The notes under the pieces: model-generated | Told to the model about the DNA's origin: nothing | Databases searched by the model: none | The model's input: only the letters and a program-made list of their open reading frames with translations | Made by a program: the position numbers and the translations under genes | Assembly: GCF_036785885.1 (NCBI RefSeq) | Contig: NC_092320.1 | Coordinates: forward strand, 15,315,557-15,379,556 | Source: Coffea arabica | Taxonomy: Eukaryota; Streptophyta; Magnoliopsida; Gentianales; Rubiaceae | DNA: 64,000 bases | Direction: 5' to 3' | Shown here: positions 35,334 through 49,200 of the stretch, one piece after another | How positions within the stretch are numbered: the stretch's first letter is position 1 | Layout of the letters: each line of letters opens with the position of its first letter

Positions 35334-37753
35334 AATATATTTGAAAGATGTATGACACCGGTTACATGGCACAAACAATGGCAGGGAGTGAGCAGCAACA
35401 TACATGTCCAGCATCTACCTTTGGTGGCTACACCACAAAAACACTTTTTGGATACTATTTTGTAAATGACTCTGACCCTGTTGAGTTTTTCTTGTTCTTT
35501 TTGTTTCTTTTATAATGGAAAGCTACTTCTTACTCATCTGTCTTTTTTTTTTTTTTAAATTCATTTTTCAGACTGCTGCCAAACGTCAAAATTGTATCGG
35601 GCAGGACAGCAACAAACTGTCCATCTAAGCCTAGTTTGATACAATGGATTTTGGGAACGAAAAAATTGAACATCATTCCCTATCTTATATATATATGTAT
35701 ATATATATCATATAACGACTAGTTAAGATGAATATGGCCTTTGTTGACTACCGGCTGGTGCGAGCAGGCCGAAAGGTTTCATTCATTGATTCTCATGTCA
35801 TCTATTTCTGGGTAAGTAATTCTCATGTCATCTTCAGATGCTGATATCTACAAAGCGTCGAGGCTTTTAGGCTCCTTATCTGTCAATCGATACCAGCTGC
35901 ATTAACAATAACATGATTCCCCAGGACACGTGACAGAGAAATAATTTTGTACTCTACAAGGGCTACAAGCTTTTAACAGCATATTTAAGTGATATATATA
36001 ATACTAATGATTTCCAGAGAATTTTTTTTTTTTTTGGGGGGTGAGGGGTACTTTATTCAGTTATTCTTGCTGCAGCGTGATGAAAACGTAGTCCATCTCG
36101 GAGATTTCTATATGCAGGTTATATAATCCAACAAAATTCATTTGTCCTAGTCTTTTAATTTATTAGCACGATCACTTGCTTTCTTTGTGTCTTGTAAAGC
36201 TTTTTAATGAAGCCACATATATGCTGTTATTATTGTCTTGAAGGGTAAGAGAGAATATACAGCAATGGATTTGTCTCCTGATTCCACGTTGAGAGACTTT
36301 AGTAATGGATCACTAGCTAGCTAGTATGATTGATGGTATTAAATTAAGGCATGAAGAAAAATACTTTTGGTTGGCATGAGAATAAAAGAGTTGCATTTTG
36401 TATATCGTGTAAGCTGCATGGTGGTTTCTAGGTTAATTGGTCCAAAGAAATTGGCTGCCGAATTCGTGTCGAACCATTATACCTTACAAACTTGGCCAAG
36501 TTGTGCAGGAGAGATAAGCATATGCTAAATTGATAATAGTACGTAGCTGAAATTTGAGAAGAAAAGGAATTTCTTAGCTATGATATAATGGAGGAATCTA
36601 TAACACTAAAAATAACATCAACTGAAAACGAAGAGCTGACAATTGGATGAATTTCGATCAAGAAAAAAAAAAGCCCTTGTTGAAATAATGGTGTGTTGAG
36701 GCCTGGATGAAGGTTGCAGAACTTGGTAATTAATTAGAATTGCATGGCGTATGACTACTCATTTTAGTGGCTTATGATTTTATTATGTATCCTTTTGGCA
36801 GTGCATGTTAGGAATTGATTCCTATATCTATCTCTGGGAAAGTGAAATCCCATTTCATTCCCCTTTCCCAAGCACGTTTTTGGAATTAATCTTGAGATTT
36901 TGAAAACTGCTTGGTTTCAAGATAATGAATTCCTAAAATCTGGCTTCTTTTCTTCAAGTTTCTTTCAGGTACTTGCTTTATGAGCTGCAACTAGTGGCAA
37001 GAAGGATTCTGATAACATTAGGTAGTACAGATTTCTTTTTTTCTTTCGTCACCAAAAATGTTTTTCATCCTCATCAGTCATCACTAAACTAAGGAATAAT
37101 TGATAAATCTTCTGGAGTTGTGAATATGTGCCAGCATTTCATGGAATTATTAATTTCATAAGCATCAGTAGTGGATAATAAAAATGAATAGTTAAATCAC
37201 TGAACATATGCCAGTATTCCGGATGAAATTATTGAGTTACAGATGCCCGCCCTGCACTATATTCTTCAGCTGTATCTGATAATAAGTTGGTAACTAAAAC
37301 CTAACCTGCTGTCAAAAACTGAGCATTTTTTTTTTCCTTTTAACCAGTTGAAAGTAAAAATTCATCAAATATCTTCTTTTAATTTTTTTTTTTTCAATTG
37401 ATGATAGTAGTTTTAAAGGGCCACCAGGCGAATGTGATGAAAATGGAATTGAAATTCGGGGTGTGGAGTGGAGAGGGGAAGAATCAGTTTATTGAGTGGC
37501 ACTATAATTGATGGAAAAGACAACATTCCTATAGATTATTAAAGTAACACTTGACCCAGGGCCAGGAGGATGTTGTTTTCTGTTTATTTTCTAAAAGCTT
37601 TGGCATTGGTTTTGTCAAAAGATCATTGTTCCTTCCTTATCCATTTAAAGAATAATTTAAAGATTAAGCTGTTGACACAATAGCAAGACATCTTATTAAT
37701 GAAGTCTTTTTCAAAAAAAAAAAAAAAAATCTTATTAATGAAGTCTTGTTCTA

Positions 37754-37788
<35 letters not shown>

Positions 37789-38038
37789 TTTGATGACTCA
37801 CTTCTGATATTACAGATGGCTCCTGTTCATTTTGTCTAACCTGCTCTTGTTGATGCCTTCTGTCCTTTTTGCCACAGCTTATACTTCTAAGGAGTTCGTT
37901 AATAAAAAAGATCGATTCCCTACAGTTATTTCTTGCAACTTTGGTCTTGATAACTTCAGTGGAACTCACCTTTTGTTGCTGTTCTTGGTCCAAAGTTTTG
38001 AGTTGTTGCATCTCACCAGCATAATCATAATACCGTCA
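35334..38038. other. PHL5 upstream region
   Basis: It contains a probable promoter and possibly a leader intron of PHL5. A T/G-run lies at 36019-36041. An 18-bp direct repeat 'tcttattaatgaagtctt' at 37691-37708 and 37730-37747 brackets a 17-nt A-run, and an (AT)n run lies at 37756-37785. An acceptor-like 'gatattacag' lies at 37806-37815. GCATATGC at 36518-36525 fits the GNATATNC consensus bound by PHR-type MYB-CC factors, but one match in this length is expected by chance about a third of the time. Confidence 0.4.
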
Positions 38039-40673
38039 ATGAATATCCAAAAGATTGGGAGCTATGAAAGAATGCTGCAGAACTGTGGACACACAAGTGA
38101 TTATGCTTCAGAATTTTCATACAGGTTTCCCCAGAGTTTTGGTAATCCGCCGGAGGCCTCCGACATGGGGCTTTGTTTTCAGTCTGCAGACAGAGATGAA
38201 GGCTCACAGAGGCAAAACTTTTGGCCTAATAACTCATCTAGCACCATTATGGGCCAAATTGGATCAGCTTCTGCTTTCTATGCAGCGGAAGTTTACATGG
38301 GATTAACACAACTTGGTGCCAGAGATAATCAGTCCACCTGCAGCACCCAGCTTTCCAAGATTAATCATGATGTACATATTCCATCATATGACCAATCTGA
38401 GAATTGTTTGTTTACAGATTCACCTCCAAGAAAGCTAGAGCCCTGCAGTTTCCCAGCGAATACCACCTTGCAAGCGGTTCCAAACTCTCAAACCTCAAAC
38501 AGCCAATATATCAGTTCAGAAGCATCCTATAGACATCCTTTTAGCGATCTTACAGAGAAAGAGAGGCTGTGGCAACTCAAAAAGAAACTGTTAGGTGACG
38601 TTGATAATCCCAATAAGAGACAACATACCATGCCTCTTCAGAGAAATCAAGATGTTGGAGTAAGTTTTTTTCAGAGGAATAATCTCATTTCTAGATGTGA
38701 AGCACGAATTCTTTTATGTACTGCTTTCTCGAACGAGAAAATTAGTTCTGATTGTTGCTAGAAATGTCCTCACAGGTCTCGTGCAATTTGTATGACCCTC
38801 ACTTCCCAAATGTGAAGCCGTCTGGGAGAAGTTCTGGATGTATTTCTCCTATTTCTACCAATCCTGCCTCTGCTGCAGGAGCTGTAACCAACAAGACACG
38901 GATCAGATGGACTCAGGAGCTTCATGATCGATTTGTCGAGTGTGTAAACCACCTTGGTGGTGCTGACAGTAAGTCATTAAATACAGACCCTTTTCTGTCT
39001 ATAAGAAACATATCGTTATTGAAAATTTTTTGGATCATACTCAGAGGCTACACCCAAGGCAATATTAAAGCTGATGGAATGGGAGGGATTAACCATCTTC
39101 CATGTCAAAAGTCATTTGCAGGTATTTCTTTCTCGATGACATCAATTCTTAAGCTGGTTTCTGCACTCTGTACCCGTTTCTAAATCAGGTGTCTTCTTTT
39201 CTCATTTGTTTTCTTTGTAGAAATATCGAAATGCGAAGTACATCCCAGCATCTGCAGAAGGTACGCGCTTGACAAACAATTTTGCACAATATGTTAGGAA
39301 AGTTGTCATGTTTGATCCTAAGATTGCTTCAGGTTATTCATTTGCAGTGTAATTAGTATAAAAAGATCAGTATTGCAATCTCGACAAAGCCATAACATGG
39401 TTTAAAGGGTTTACATCAATTATTGAACCAACACTTTATAAAGATTAGCATTTGTAAACTTGGACAAGCAATATACTTTCACCATCCTTCTCCTATTAAA
39501 CGTTTGCATCCGGTAACTTGGAGCTATGAAGATAGGAAGTTTTAAATGGCTTCTCCTACAGAAGCAGCTAGTGAGAAAATAATTTTGGGGCTAGAAAGCA
39601 TCTCTGCTTAAATTGCGTATGTTATCAGCATTTACGAAACTGATTCTAGTTTAAATTGATCATCCTTGTCATTGCAGGAAAATCTGACAAAGGACCTTGC
39701 ACAAGCAATGAAGCACAGATTGACATAAAAAAGTAATAATTCATTCTTAGCAAGAACCCATGATATAATTTGGTCTGTTCGTTTTGGTTTCCAAGACTTT
39801 GTCTTGTATGTTCTTTTAGCTCTCTGATTTAATGCTACTCATTCATGTTCATTTAATCTCTCTAAATGGAGTAACGATGGATCATCAGTAATGAAACTAA
39901 TACTCCCGCACTCAACTCTCCAGAATTTTTGAGAGAGGATGTTTAGCATCTGAAACCTGACTCTTTTTGGCAGTGGAATGCAACTCAAGGAAGCGTTACA
40001 GCTGCAACTGGATGTCCAGAGGCGTCTTCACGATCAATTAGAGGTAGCATTTTGGTACTCTAATGAGATTAATAAACTTGCTAGAGATCCAACAAAGAGG
40101 TTCACAATTTCTGTACTGATAGAAATCAAATTTATTTTTCTCATTCCTCTTTTCATCATCATAATCTAATTAAAACAGCAGATAAAATACAAAACGTTTT
40201 ACAGCTGTTAAGTTTCTTAACGAGAGGGAAATGTGCAGAATCTTATAGATCAGGGAATCAAAATGACACATCCAGTAACTGTTTATGCTCATTTACAGAT
40301 ATTCATATCCATCTGCATCATAATTCAGTTTTATAGTGCATTTCCTACAAGAATCTTTCTCTTCCCGGGAATAATCCATCAGGAGCAGTTCTACTTCTAC
40401 AACTGATACTGTCACAGTTAATTCTTGAGTATCCTTTTAAGCTTCTTGCCCTTGTGTGGTTAGGTACAGCGCAAATTACAGTTGAGCATTGAAGAACAAG
40501 CAAGACAGTTGAAACTGATACTTGATAAGCAGCAAGAAACTGCAAAGAGCCTATTGGAAACTCAAAATTCAGCAATTACATCTCCCACTTACCTGTCTAC
40601 CACACTTGAAAATGTAGATATTCTGATTTCAGAAGATTCTGAGAGTACCCCTTTCTCATCTAAAATAAGCTAG
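38039..40673 (+). CDS. PHL5: MYB-CC transcription factor PHR1-LIKE 5
   Basis: Exons are 38039-38659, 38776-38968, 39045-39121, 39221-39260, 39678-39732, 39974-40043 and 40464-40673, giving 421 aa with all junctions in phase. The N-terminal 240 residues are Ser/Asn/Gln-rich and include 'STIMGQIGSASAFYA', typical of PHL5. The GARP-type MYB DNA-binding domain (about 249-301) runs from 'TRIRWTQELHDRF' to 'IFHVKSHLQKYR', followed by the MYB-CC coiled coil (about 331-380) with 'RRLHDQLEVQRKLQ'. Relatives bind P1BS-type sites as dimers in the nucleus; PHR1 and its closest paralogues drive phosphate-starvation responses, whereas the role of PHL5 is less clear. The ATG chosen starts MNIQKIG as in homologues. 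The same frame is open upstream to an ATG at 37853, so a longer N-terminus is possible but unlike the family. Confidence 0.9.
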
Positions 40674-43295
40674 ATGAAATGGGATCATAATCAAGTCAAT
40701 ATCTGTCCTATAAGCCTGCTTGTAGAATTCTGCAGAAGAAAAGAATTGCTTCAGTGATATCAGTGCCCCACAACTTTGCTACTCCGACGATGGGGAATTA
40801 AAAGGGACCCTTGAGTTGAGCTTTCTTGAAACATAACTTGGTTGGAAAGCAAGAGCAAATTACACACCATTAGGCAATAGGAACTTTCACATACATATTG
40901 ATTGTATTACAACAAATCAAAGTCTGAAAATTGATGAACATCCATGATTAGCTTGTGTATGGTCTTTCTTGATTTTGAAATTTTGCGCATGATAAGCATA
41001 AATTGCATCGAAATCTTTGAGGAGTTCTGAGTTATATATGGTATAAAAGATTGTGTTTTATACTCACAGCTGAATGATCACAAGTTTGTGTACAGGATGA
41101 GATTTTGTCACAGGAATGTTTTCAACTTTTTGATGCTAAGTTCCAGATAGCAATCTTTGGTCACAAAAAATTAGTCCTAATAACAAGTGTTGATACCAAA
41201 GCACTAAAAATTGGATAAGGACATTGCTGTAAATACAATATGCACAAAACAATGAAGAGTGAACTCAGAAAAAATTAAAAAGAGAAAGGGGATTTTTTTT
41301 TTTTTTTTTAAAAAAACAGCCACCATCAAACAAGAAGTATAAATAGGTAACTAAAGATTAACGGCAAGGGAATTTGAAATTAGAACTAAAGAAAAGCCCT
41401 ACGATTGTGATCGCCTTGGTGTCAGCTGCCATTTTAGGTCATTCCAATTTCTTGGAATCCTATTCAGCTCTTACTTCTTAATCAAATTCGACTTTGATTG
41501 AGGGACTTATACTTCAAATTTTAGACTTTCCAAATTTATTTTTATGCACATTTCTTTTTTGTTAAATTCTATATAAAAACTTAAGTTTAGTTTGGAAAGT
41601 CCATTACCATTTTACCTGTGTAAATATGCATGTACATTACAGATGTTTTCCCACGTACAAATATATCGCCACAAAAGAATCAAAATAGATTAAAAAATTG
41701 GGATCATTTTCTTTTTTTTTTTGGGGTAAATTTCAAGTGCAAATAATTGCACCAACTGTATTATTTACCACTTTTTTTTGAATCACTAGTTTTTTCAGCC
41801 TCACGCAATGCGTGAGGATGCCCTAAGTCTATGTTAATCAAGATCAAATGAAGGCAAGTGGATTAATGTAAAATGGTTATATATTTAAAACATGATAGGT
41901 GTTAATAAATGTGGAGAATTTGACTTTAGGTAAATTGAATATTGCCGTTACTCGTTTACTCATTTGATTTGTAATTTTCTCTTAGATAGTCAGTCTTTGG
42001 CTTAAGATCTTTGCGAATTCTTGATATTATAAATAAATGATGCATCCATTTAAAATGTACGAGTACATACAAATATCATAAATATGGTGACGCTAATCAC
42101 TCTTAAAATTATGCACATACTATTTGTATCTAATCAATAATGAAATAAGTTTAAACAAGATCAGCTAGATGAGAGTGTCAAGACTTCGCCTTGTAAAACC
42201 GCCAAATCCAGGTCTTCAATTGGAGAAAGAAACACATCCAATATGTTGCTTTTTCAAATGGTTTTCTCTCAAAATTACATAGGCAAGAGAGCTAAAACTT
42301 TGAATGAAGAAAATACGAATAAAAGTATCTAAAGCTAAAGGTTAGGTAGTACATTACTTTTATGAAATTTCTTATCAAGAATTAGTTTAAACATGTTCAA
42401 TAAATCTTTTCTTGTTATACATAATAGTGATTAAGGCACACTCAGATGTGTATATAACTAATTAGAATAAAAATATTTGTAACAATAATTCTCTTATAAA
42501 AGTGAAGTATTATAGGGAAAACAAGTGCAAGGGCTTAATTTGGGTGATGTTAATAAAGAAAAATTGAAGAAATGTGTGTTAAATATAGTAGATAAATATG
42601 GAGAAATTGAACGTAAAAATATGGGAATATTCGAAATTATAGTAAAATTGTTGTTTTATTATTTTGTTACAGAATAAATCTATTTTATCCTTTATAATAA
42701 AGGCAAGAAAAAAATAAAAAGAAGAAGAAAGAACTAACAATGCAACACCGTAAAGGGCATCAAGCTTTATATATGGCACATATATGCTTCCTAAAAAATG
42801 CCACTGGAGGGAGAGAGGGGAAAGAATTCTAGCGTCTGAACTCGGGACTAAGAGGGTAAGCCCAAACAAATGCCTATGAAATGCCACTGGAATTGTCGAA
42901 ATTTACAGCATAACCAGTATATCTGCCTATGAAAATGCCACCGAAGTTGCTCAAAATTACTGGATAACCAGTCCATGAGCACTGTAGCAACTCCAACTCG
43001 CACTTTTAGTATAGCGAGGGTTAGAGATTTACAGGGAATTTTTGCGACAAAATAGCTTTTCTTTTTTCTCTTTTTTTTTTTAATTTCTATAACGTATTTC
43101 CTTTAAAATCCCTAGCGTAACTTACCCTATAGGCTATAGCAAGCAAGCTAAGACTACGGTAGTCTGCTGTAGACCAACACGCACTACATAGTCTTAAAAA
43201 GCGAGCGGGCGAGCGAGCGAAGCGAAGCAAAATCAAGACTTTCATTGAGGCAGAAAATAAGAGGGAAAGAACCAAGTGGAGGAGAGGATAAACTG
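40674..43295. other. PHL5 3' flank and UBA2C promoter region
   Basis: No gene is seen. A diverged 53-bp tandem repeat lies at about 42871-42976 ('tgcctatgaaaatgcca' type). The GC-richer segment 43195-43230, with repeated 'gcga' units, lies about 70-100 bp upstream of the UBA2C start and is probably in its leader. Confidence 0.4.
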
Positions 43296-46200
43296 ATGGA
43301 GGAGATAAAGAAGCGAAAGCTGGACCAATTGGGCAACGGAAAATTCGATCTGAATTTATCACAACCCACTTCGCTGACTTTATCTCTGTCTTCCTCTTCA
43401 TCTGCATCAGTAGAAGAGCTGCGCACGCTGCTTGAACCGTTAGCCAAGCCTCAACTGACTGACCTCCTAGTCAAACTGTATGCTCTATCCCCAAATTCCT
43501 CTTCTTCTTCCTCATTTTTTTCGATATTTGTGATCAGTTTTAAATTGCATGAGCGTTTTTAGTTGTGTGAGTTTTATGGGTTTTGCTTCTATATGCTGCT
43601 GGTACTTGAATATTTGTGGGATTGTTTTTTTGTGCTCTCTTTGTAATTTCTTCGAACAGTTGGTGCTCGAGATAGTTGAGTAGAGTTTTGCTTTTCTCTT
43701 TTTTCTTTTTTGGTGAAATTGGTTCTATAATTGTTTCTGGGTTGGTTTGAATTATCGTGTGCTCAATTTCTTTGAACTTATATCGTGACTTTCTTCGCCC
43801 CTTCTGATTCAAAGAGGATGAATTTTTATTGGATTGTATAAATTGCTTCGATGCAAGTTTTGTCAGACAAGTTTAACCTGATTATTGGCCTAGTTTCTTA
43901 TATCTATTTATTTTCAATTTTTGGCTGAGAGCTGCATTCAAGTTAGTAATTTTATTGGACCAACTAATAATGTCATTATTGTTGGTTTCATGGCTACTAA
44001 GCTGTCCTTTTGGAAACCGGTTTTGGTGATTAACTCTTCTTATCCTGCATTTAGGCTCGTTGACATGGACTTTTTAGAACCCTTTTTGGTGTACAATTGC
44101 AAGAAAGAAGTAAATTTGTCATCTTTTTTTGCAGTTTTACTTCTATGACATGAATGAGTTTCCGTTCGACTGCAGATAAAGACATAGACAGAAATAGTGG
44201 TGAGAGATAATTGAATGCATGAGGGCTTTGGAGGAGATTTTCTTTGCTGTTTTGAATGTCAAGTTATCTTATGTAGTACAACCAAAAGTAGAGGAGCATT
44301 TAGGCTTTAATTACACTGCCCCAGATTTTCTGCTGAGGATATGCAAAGTTTTTATGTGAACTTTTGACTAAGGGAATCATGGTAAGTAAATGCTTGTTTT
44401 TGCTTCTGGAAATTATATTAGTTTTGATAGAGTGATAGCTGAACAGGCAGCAGTAGAGGAACCACTGCAGCCCCATGTAATTGCTGATGCATTCCTGGAA
44501 AGTGGGTAATTAGAACAGATCATCCGAAGTTAGGGCACAGTTAAATTGTAAGTTTGTTTTCATTGTTGTGCACCTGAAGCGAGCCTGTGATTTGAAAATA
44601 TCGCTAAGAATTAGCTGCATCTGACACTAGAAGTCAAAGATGTTGTTTAATTTTGTTTTTAAAATTTTTTTGGTCCCTAAAGGACCAAAGATATAGTCTA
44701 GGTTTGCAGCAGGTGTTTGTGGAATTTGGGAAGCCAGATGAAGTTTTAGGTGAAGGTACCTGGATCACTTTCTGTCTGTTAGCCATTTTAAATGTTGGAG
44801 AGTCTATGACGACACTAACTAGTAGATGAAGCTAAGCCGCTATAGTTATGGAGGAACTATGAACAAAACTTCTGGATTTACAAGTGATAGCACAAAAAAA
44901 TGCTTTTTCCCTACTTAAAATTGTCATATAGCAGATGATGAAGTAATAAATGGATGGATACGATATTTAGTTGATTTAGCTAATGCCAGCAGAAACAAGT
45001 CTCTATTTGTTGAAAGAAATCTGCAGCCATATTATGCAATCACGATAGATTATAAATGAAGGTTGATTCAGAACATGTGGATAAGTTTTAAATTGAATTA
45101 AGTAGAACCTAGATTATGTTTATGAGTCCTTGTGGCTTCTTCCTTAGTCTTATCGCAGTTCACCCAGTAATTTGGTGAACATGTAATTCTTCTTTTCTCT
45201 AGTTTTGAGTTATTTAATGTGTAACTTTTTCCTTGATATGCGGCCAGATTTGGAATGCATAGATACGAAGCATGGTCCAAATTGTATGGCATGGCATTGT
45301 ACTTCCTGAACATGACACCTGCTGCCTACCCACAAAAATGTGTACATAAAAAGGATGTGTATATGTTTATATCTGGGCTTGTTTGTGGTTAGATGGACTC
45401 TTCTTCATGTCTCTATAAATTTTTTGGAGAGGGAAGGAGGGGGGGGGGGGGGTGGGGGGAGAGAGAGAGTTACTATGGGTCTCTATTGATCATCATTCTT
45501 GTGCAACTACATGCTCAGACGTTTCTACCTTGTGCTTGGTACTACTGTCTTTCACTTGTACTGAGAACAAGATTGAATTGATTACATCTTTTGTCTTCAA
45601 CATTTTTTGGAACTCAAAAAAGCAATGACTTAGATTCTTCTCTTTTTCCCCTGTTTTGTGTTCTTACTTCTCTGGGATAGATAGCTAGATGTCTAGGGGG
45701 AGGGAGAGGGAGATGAAGCCTGTACGGGCATGGTATTTAACATTGTGGATTTAACTAGTGGTGGACTGTACGGACATGGTACTTAGCATTGTGGATTTAA
45801 CTAGTGGTTGAACTATGTCATACTGGATTGATGTGAAAAATCTGCTTTGAAGCATCATAGATAATATTCTGGACACAAGTGGAACTTCTGGAAATTGTTT
45901 TATTAGCTTCTGAATCGGTGTCTGAGTGTGTCTATCTTTCTTCAATCTGTCCTTACTTCCAATGGTACGTTTTGAGGAAAATAATTTTTGAGGCCTTGAA
46001 GAAAGGACCATATTGTACTGTTCTTTATTAGTTACCACATGGCTTGATTTGTTCTTACTTTCCTGTTGAAACTTTGAAAAATAAATATTGTCTTCAAAGA
46101 TGTGCAAAACCTGTGTTGATCTATGTGATTCTTGGCGTTTTTGCTTTTGTTCAATCTATTCAACTTAATAACCATTCTTCTGCCCCATTCACATTTAGGA

Positions 46201-49200
46201 TCCTGTTTTTAGTGCATCCGTTATGCATTGCTCTTTTGCATCATGTGCATATAATTGTCTATAGGTAATTCTAAGAGGTTTCTTGTTAGTGAGCTGATCG
46301 ACTGTGTGCTTAATCTCCTATTTATGTGTATTTTTTCTTTTATATTGACCATAGTTCATTTTGCATGCGTGAGTTATGTGCATTGTTCTTTTGCATCATG
46401 TGCATATAATTGTCTATAGGTAATTCTAAGAGGTTTCTTGTTAGTGAGCTGATGGATTGTGTGCTTAATCTCCTATTTATGTGTATTTTTTCTTGTATAT
46501 TGACCATAGTTCATTTTGCATGTGTGAGTTATGTGCCTTTGGTCAAATGGGCCATATCCTGCTGTCCTCCTGGTGGGATGCTGCGTGAATTGACATTATG
46601 CATGTGTGCTTGTTTGCATGTTGTGGCTTGAAGAGGGTTCCAATATCCTTTTATTGCTGAAGAAATTAGAAGTGTTGCAAGAGCAGATCCAGCCCTTCGA
46701 AAGCTTTTTGTTCGTGGTTTATCCTGGAATACTACTTCAGAGACCTTGTGTGCTGTGAGTGCATTGTTGTATGCTTGTTTTAGGTTCCCTTTGTAAAAGT
46801 TGCCTGTGACATGGCCATCACAAGAGAAAATTTATTTGCTTATGGTTCTCTTTTCCCAGCATAATGGCTTCAAGACTTTCCAGCAAAAGTAATAAGCTTA
46901 ATGACAGAAAAATCTCATGTGGTTGTTACTGTTCAGGCATTTGAAGAGCATGGAGAAATTGAAGAGGGTGCTGTAATAGCTGACAAAGCTACAGGAAAAT
47001 CACGTGGCTATGGTTTCATCACATACAAAGACATGGAGTCAGCTCAAAGAGCTTTAAAAGCGCCAAGCAAAATGATTGATGTAAGCAATTACCACTCTCC
47101 TTCATTAGGCTCACTGATCTTTGCTATGGTTGCCTATTGTGTAAAATGGAAAAAGAGTTGAAAAATTAACTTTTGGCTTCTTATGTTTTTCTGTGATCTA
47201 CATCATCAAGTTCAAGTGTCGCCTAATTGTTAGTAAGAGAGAGCTTTGTAATAATCTTTCTGTTTCTGCAAACTGGTTCTAAAAGGAAAGACCAAAATGT
47301 AATAAGGTAGTTGCATTTGACACTTCCAGGGAAAGAAGAAAGACAGAAAAGTTAATAGTTTACTGGGTTCAACCTTCGTGCAATGAGAGGTTGCTTCTTT
47401 TATTTTGCAAAGACATGTCACTAGGAGGAGGAGAATTTCTTCTTTTAGGTAAAAGGCAAAGCTGCATGAGCTTAGCCTCATACTTTTGGTTTGCCTTAAG
47501 GCTATGTTGATAATGCTATTGTTGTCTAATTGAGGACACAAAGTCAGAATACAGCTTTGTATCTTATTTGTTGTGCTAATTTAGTAAATGGAGTGTTTCT
47601 CTTTCTGTTTTGTTTGTGTCTCAGTATGTTTAACATTGCATATAGCTGATTCTGTGATATTTTAAGCCCTCTTTTACTTAGTTAAATTGATTGACTTTTT
47701 GGGCCAATAGTTGTGTAGTTTAACTGGCTTGCAGTAGTGTTGAAAATTTGACTTCAGACTTCTTGCTTCATTCTTCCTGAGAGACTATTCTGGAGAGTTC
47801 ATGTTTTAGCTTCCATTTTGCAACAATAAAACTTGGTGTAATCACCGAAGTCTTCATAGATTGAGTACAGTTGACGTGTTATCCTGATCTACTTGATTTT
47901 AACCTCATTTATTTCGTGCATTTTGAATATTAGTTCATTGACCACTTTAGTGCATTGGTGCTGCCCGTTACTTAAACAAACCATCTTTTGATTTTATGCT
48001 TTCTCTATCTGTTGGTTTTAGGGTCGCATGGCTGTCTGTAACCTAGCCTGTGAGGGCTTGAGCAGCTCCAGCACTACACCTGATCAGGCCCAGAGAAAGC
48101 TCTATATTGGTAGTTTGTCACCGGAAACTACCAGTGAAATGCTACTGAGCTTCTTTGCAAAGAATGGTGAGATAGAAGAAGGTTCAGTGGCATATGACAA
48201 GGAAACAAACAGATCACGGTATGAAACCTTCCTATCTCTATGTTGCTACTAAAATTAGGGAATCTGTTATGAGCAAAATGTGATGAATCTGACTGTACAT
48301 GTGCAGTGGTTTTGGCTTTGTTACTTTCAAAACTGTGGAAGGTGCAAAGAGAGCTATAGATGATCCACAAAAGATGCTTGGGGTGAGTAGGCACAACTTC
48401 ATATCTGACTTCTGTGCTTATACAAGTTATGTAGTTCTTGTTGGTGAAGTTGAAATTGCAGTCTTTTAACTTTCAATCTTGTAGGACAGGTGTTCTGCTT
48501 GTGTACAGCCAGATATGTGTAAGAATTAGATGTATATCAGACGTTCAAAGTAAAATGTGTTATAAATTAGCAAATCCTAAGCTCTTTCCAAGCAAAATCT
48601 GATTTAGGACAATGTGCAGGGGCATTACGATTCAAATATGTTAGCATATGCGTTGTCCTATGTACTCCATGTAGTTATGTGCAGATGAGGATGTTATCCA
48701 AGGAAAGATACTTTCTCAAGTTAATGCTAATGTGAAGTCTGGTTGTAGTAGCCAAAGGAGTTTCATGCCATATATGCCTTTGTACTACCATCTAGAATGT
48801 AAAAAGTTGTGGGCTTGATACTTTTGTTAAAGACTGGTCTGAGTTAACAGTTGCATGCATTAGCCACCACACCATCATGCGTTCCGTGGATAGACTGATA
48901 GCAAGAAAAGGTTGATGCATCAGTTCTGTGCTACTGTGGCTGTGAATGATTATCCTTAGACTCGCAAAGACACGACTTTTTTTTTGCTACTCTGATATAC
49001 TCGAAAGCTCTTTTAACATTAAAACTATTAAGATTGGACAGGCTACAACTACATGATATCAGAAGAACAGAGGAAAAGCTTTCAGAAAATTTTAAATGTT
49101 AACAATTATTTCTGATATTAATATTCAGTACATCAGGAAGTCAGATCCAGTGTGAATTCTTTGGATGTTACTTTTGAATGGTGTTGATTGAGCTACAACA

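Larger units (their letters stand above)
43478..46633 (+). other. UBA2C intron 1, 3.16 kb, with tandem repeats
   Basis: It is the largest intron in the window. It carries a G-rich low-complexity run at 45434-45470, a 46-bp tandem repeat at 45721-45812 and a 155-bp tandem duplication at 46224-46533. Open frames inside it (for example 43921-44148) are not coding by motif or composition. Large first introns in plants often hold control elements; none is identified here. Confidence 0.75.

Noticed and set aside
35728-35811. 28-codon ATG frame ending at a perfect GTAAGT donor, possible first exon
   Set aside because: No family resemblance and no in-phase acceptor could be linked to PHL5; nearby repeated 'attctcatgtcatct' suggests non-coding sequence.
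36518-36525. P1BS-like GCATATGC upstream of PHL5 as autoregulation site
   Set aside because: One match to a six-fixed-base palindrome in about 1.5 kb is close to chance expectation and it is far from the start.
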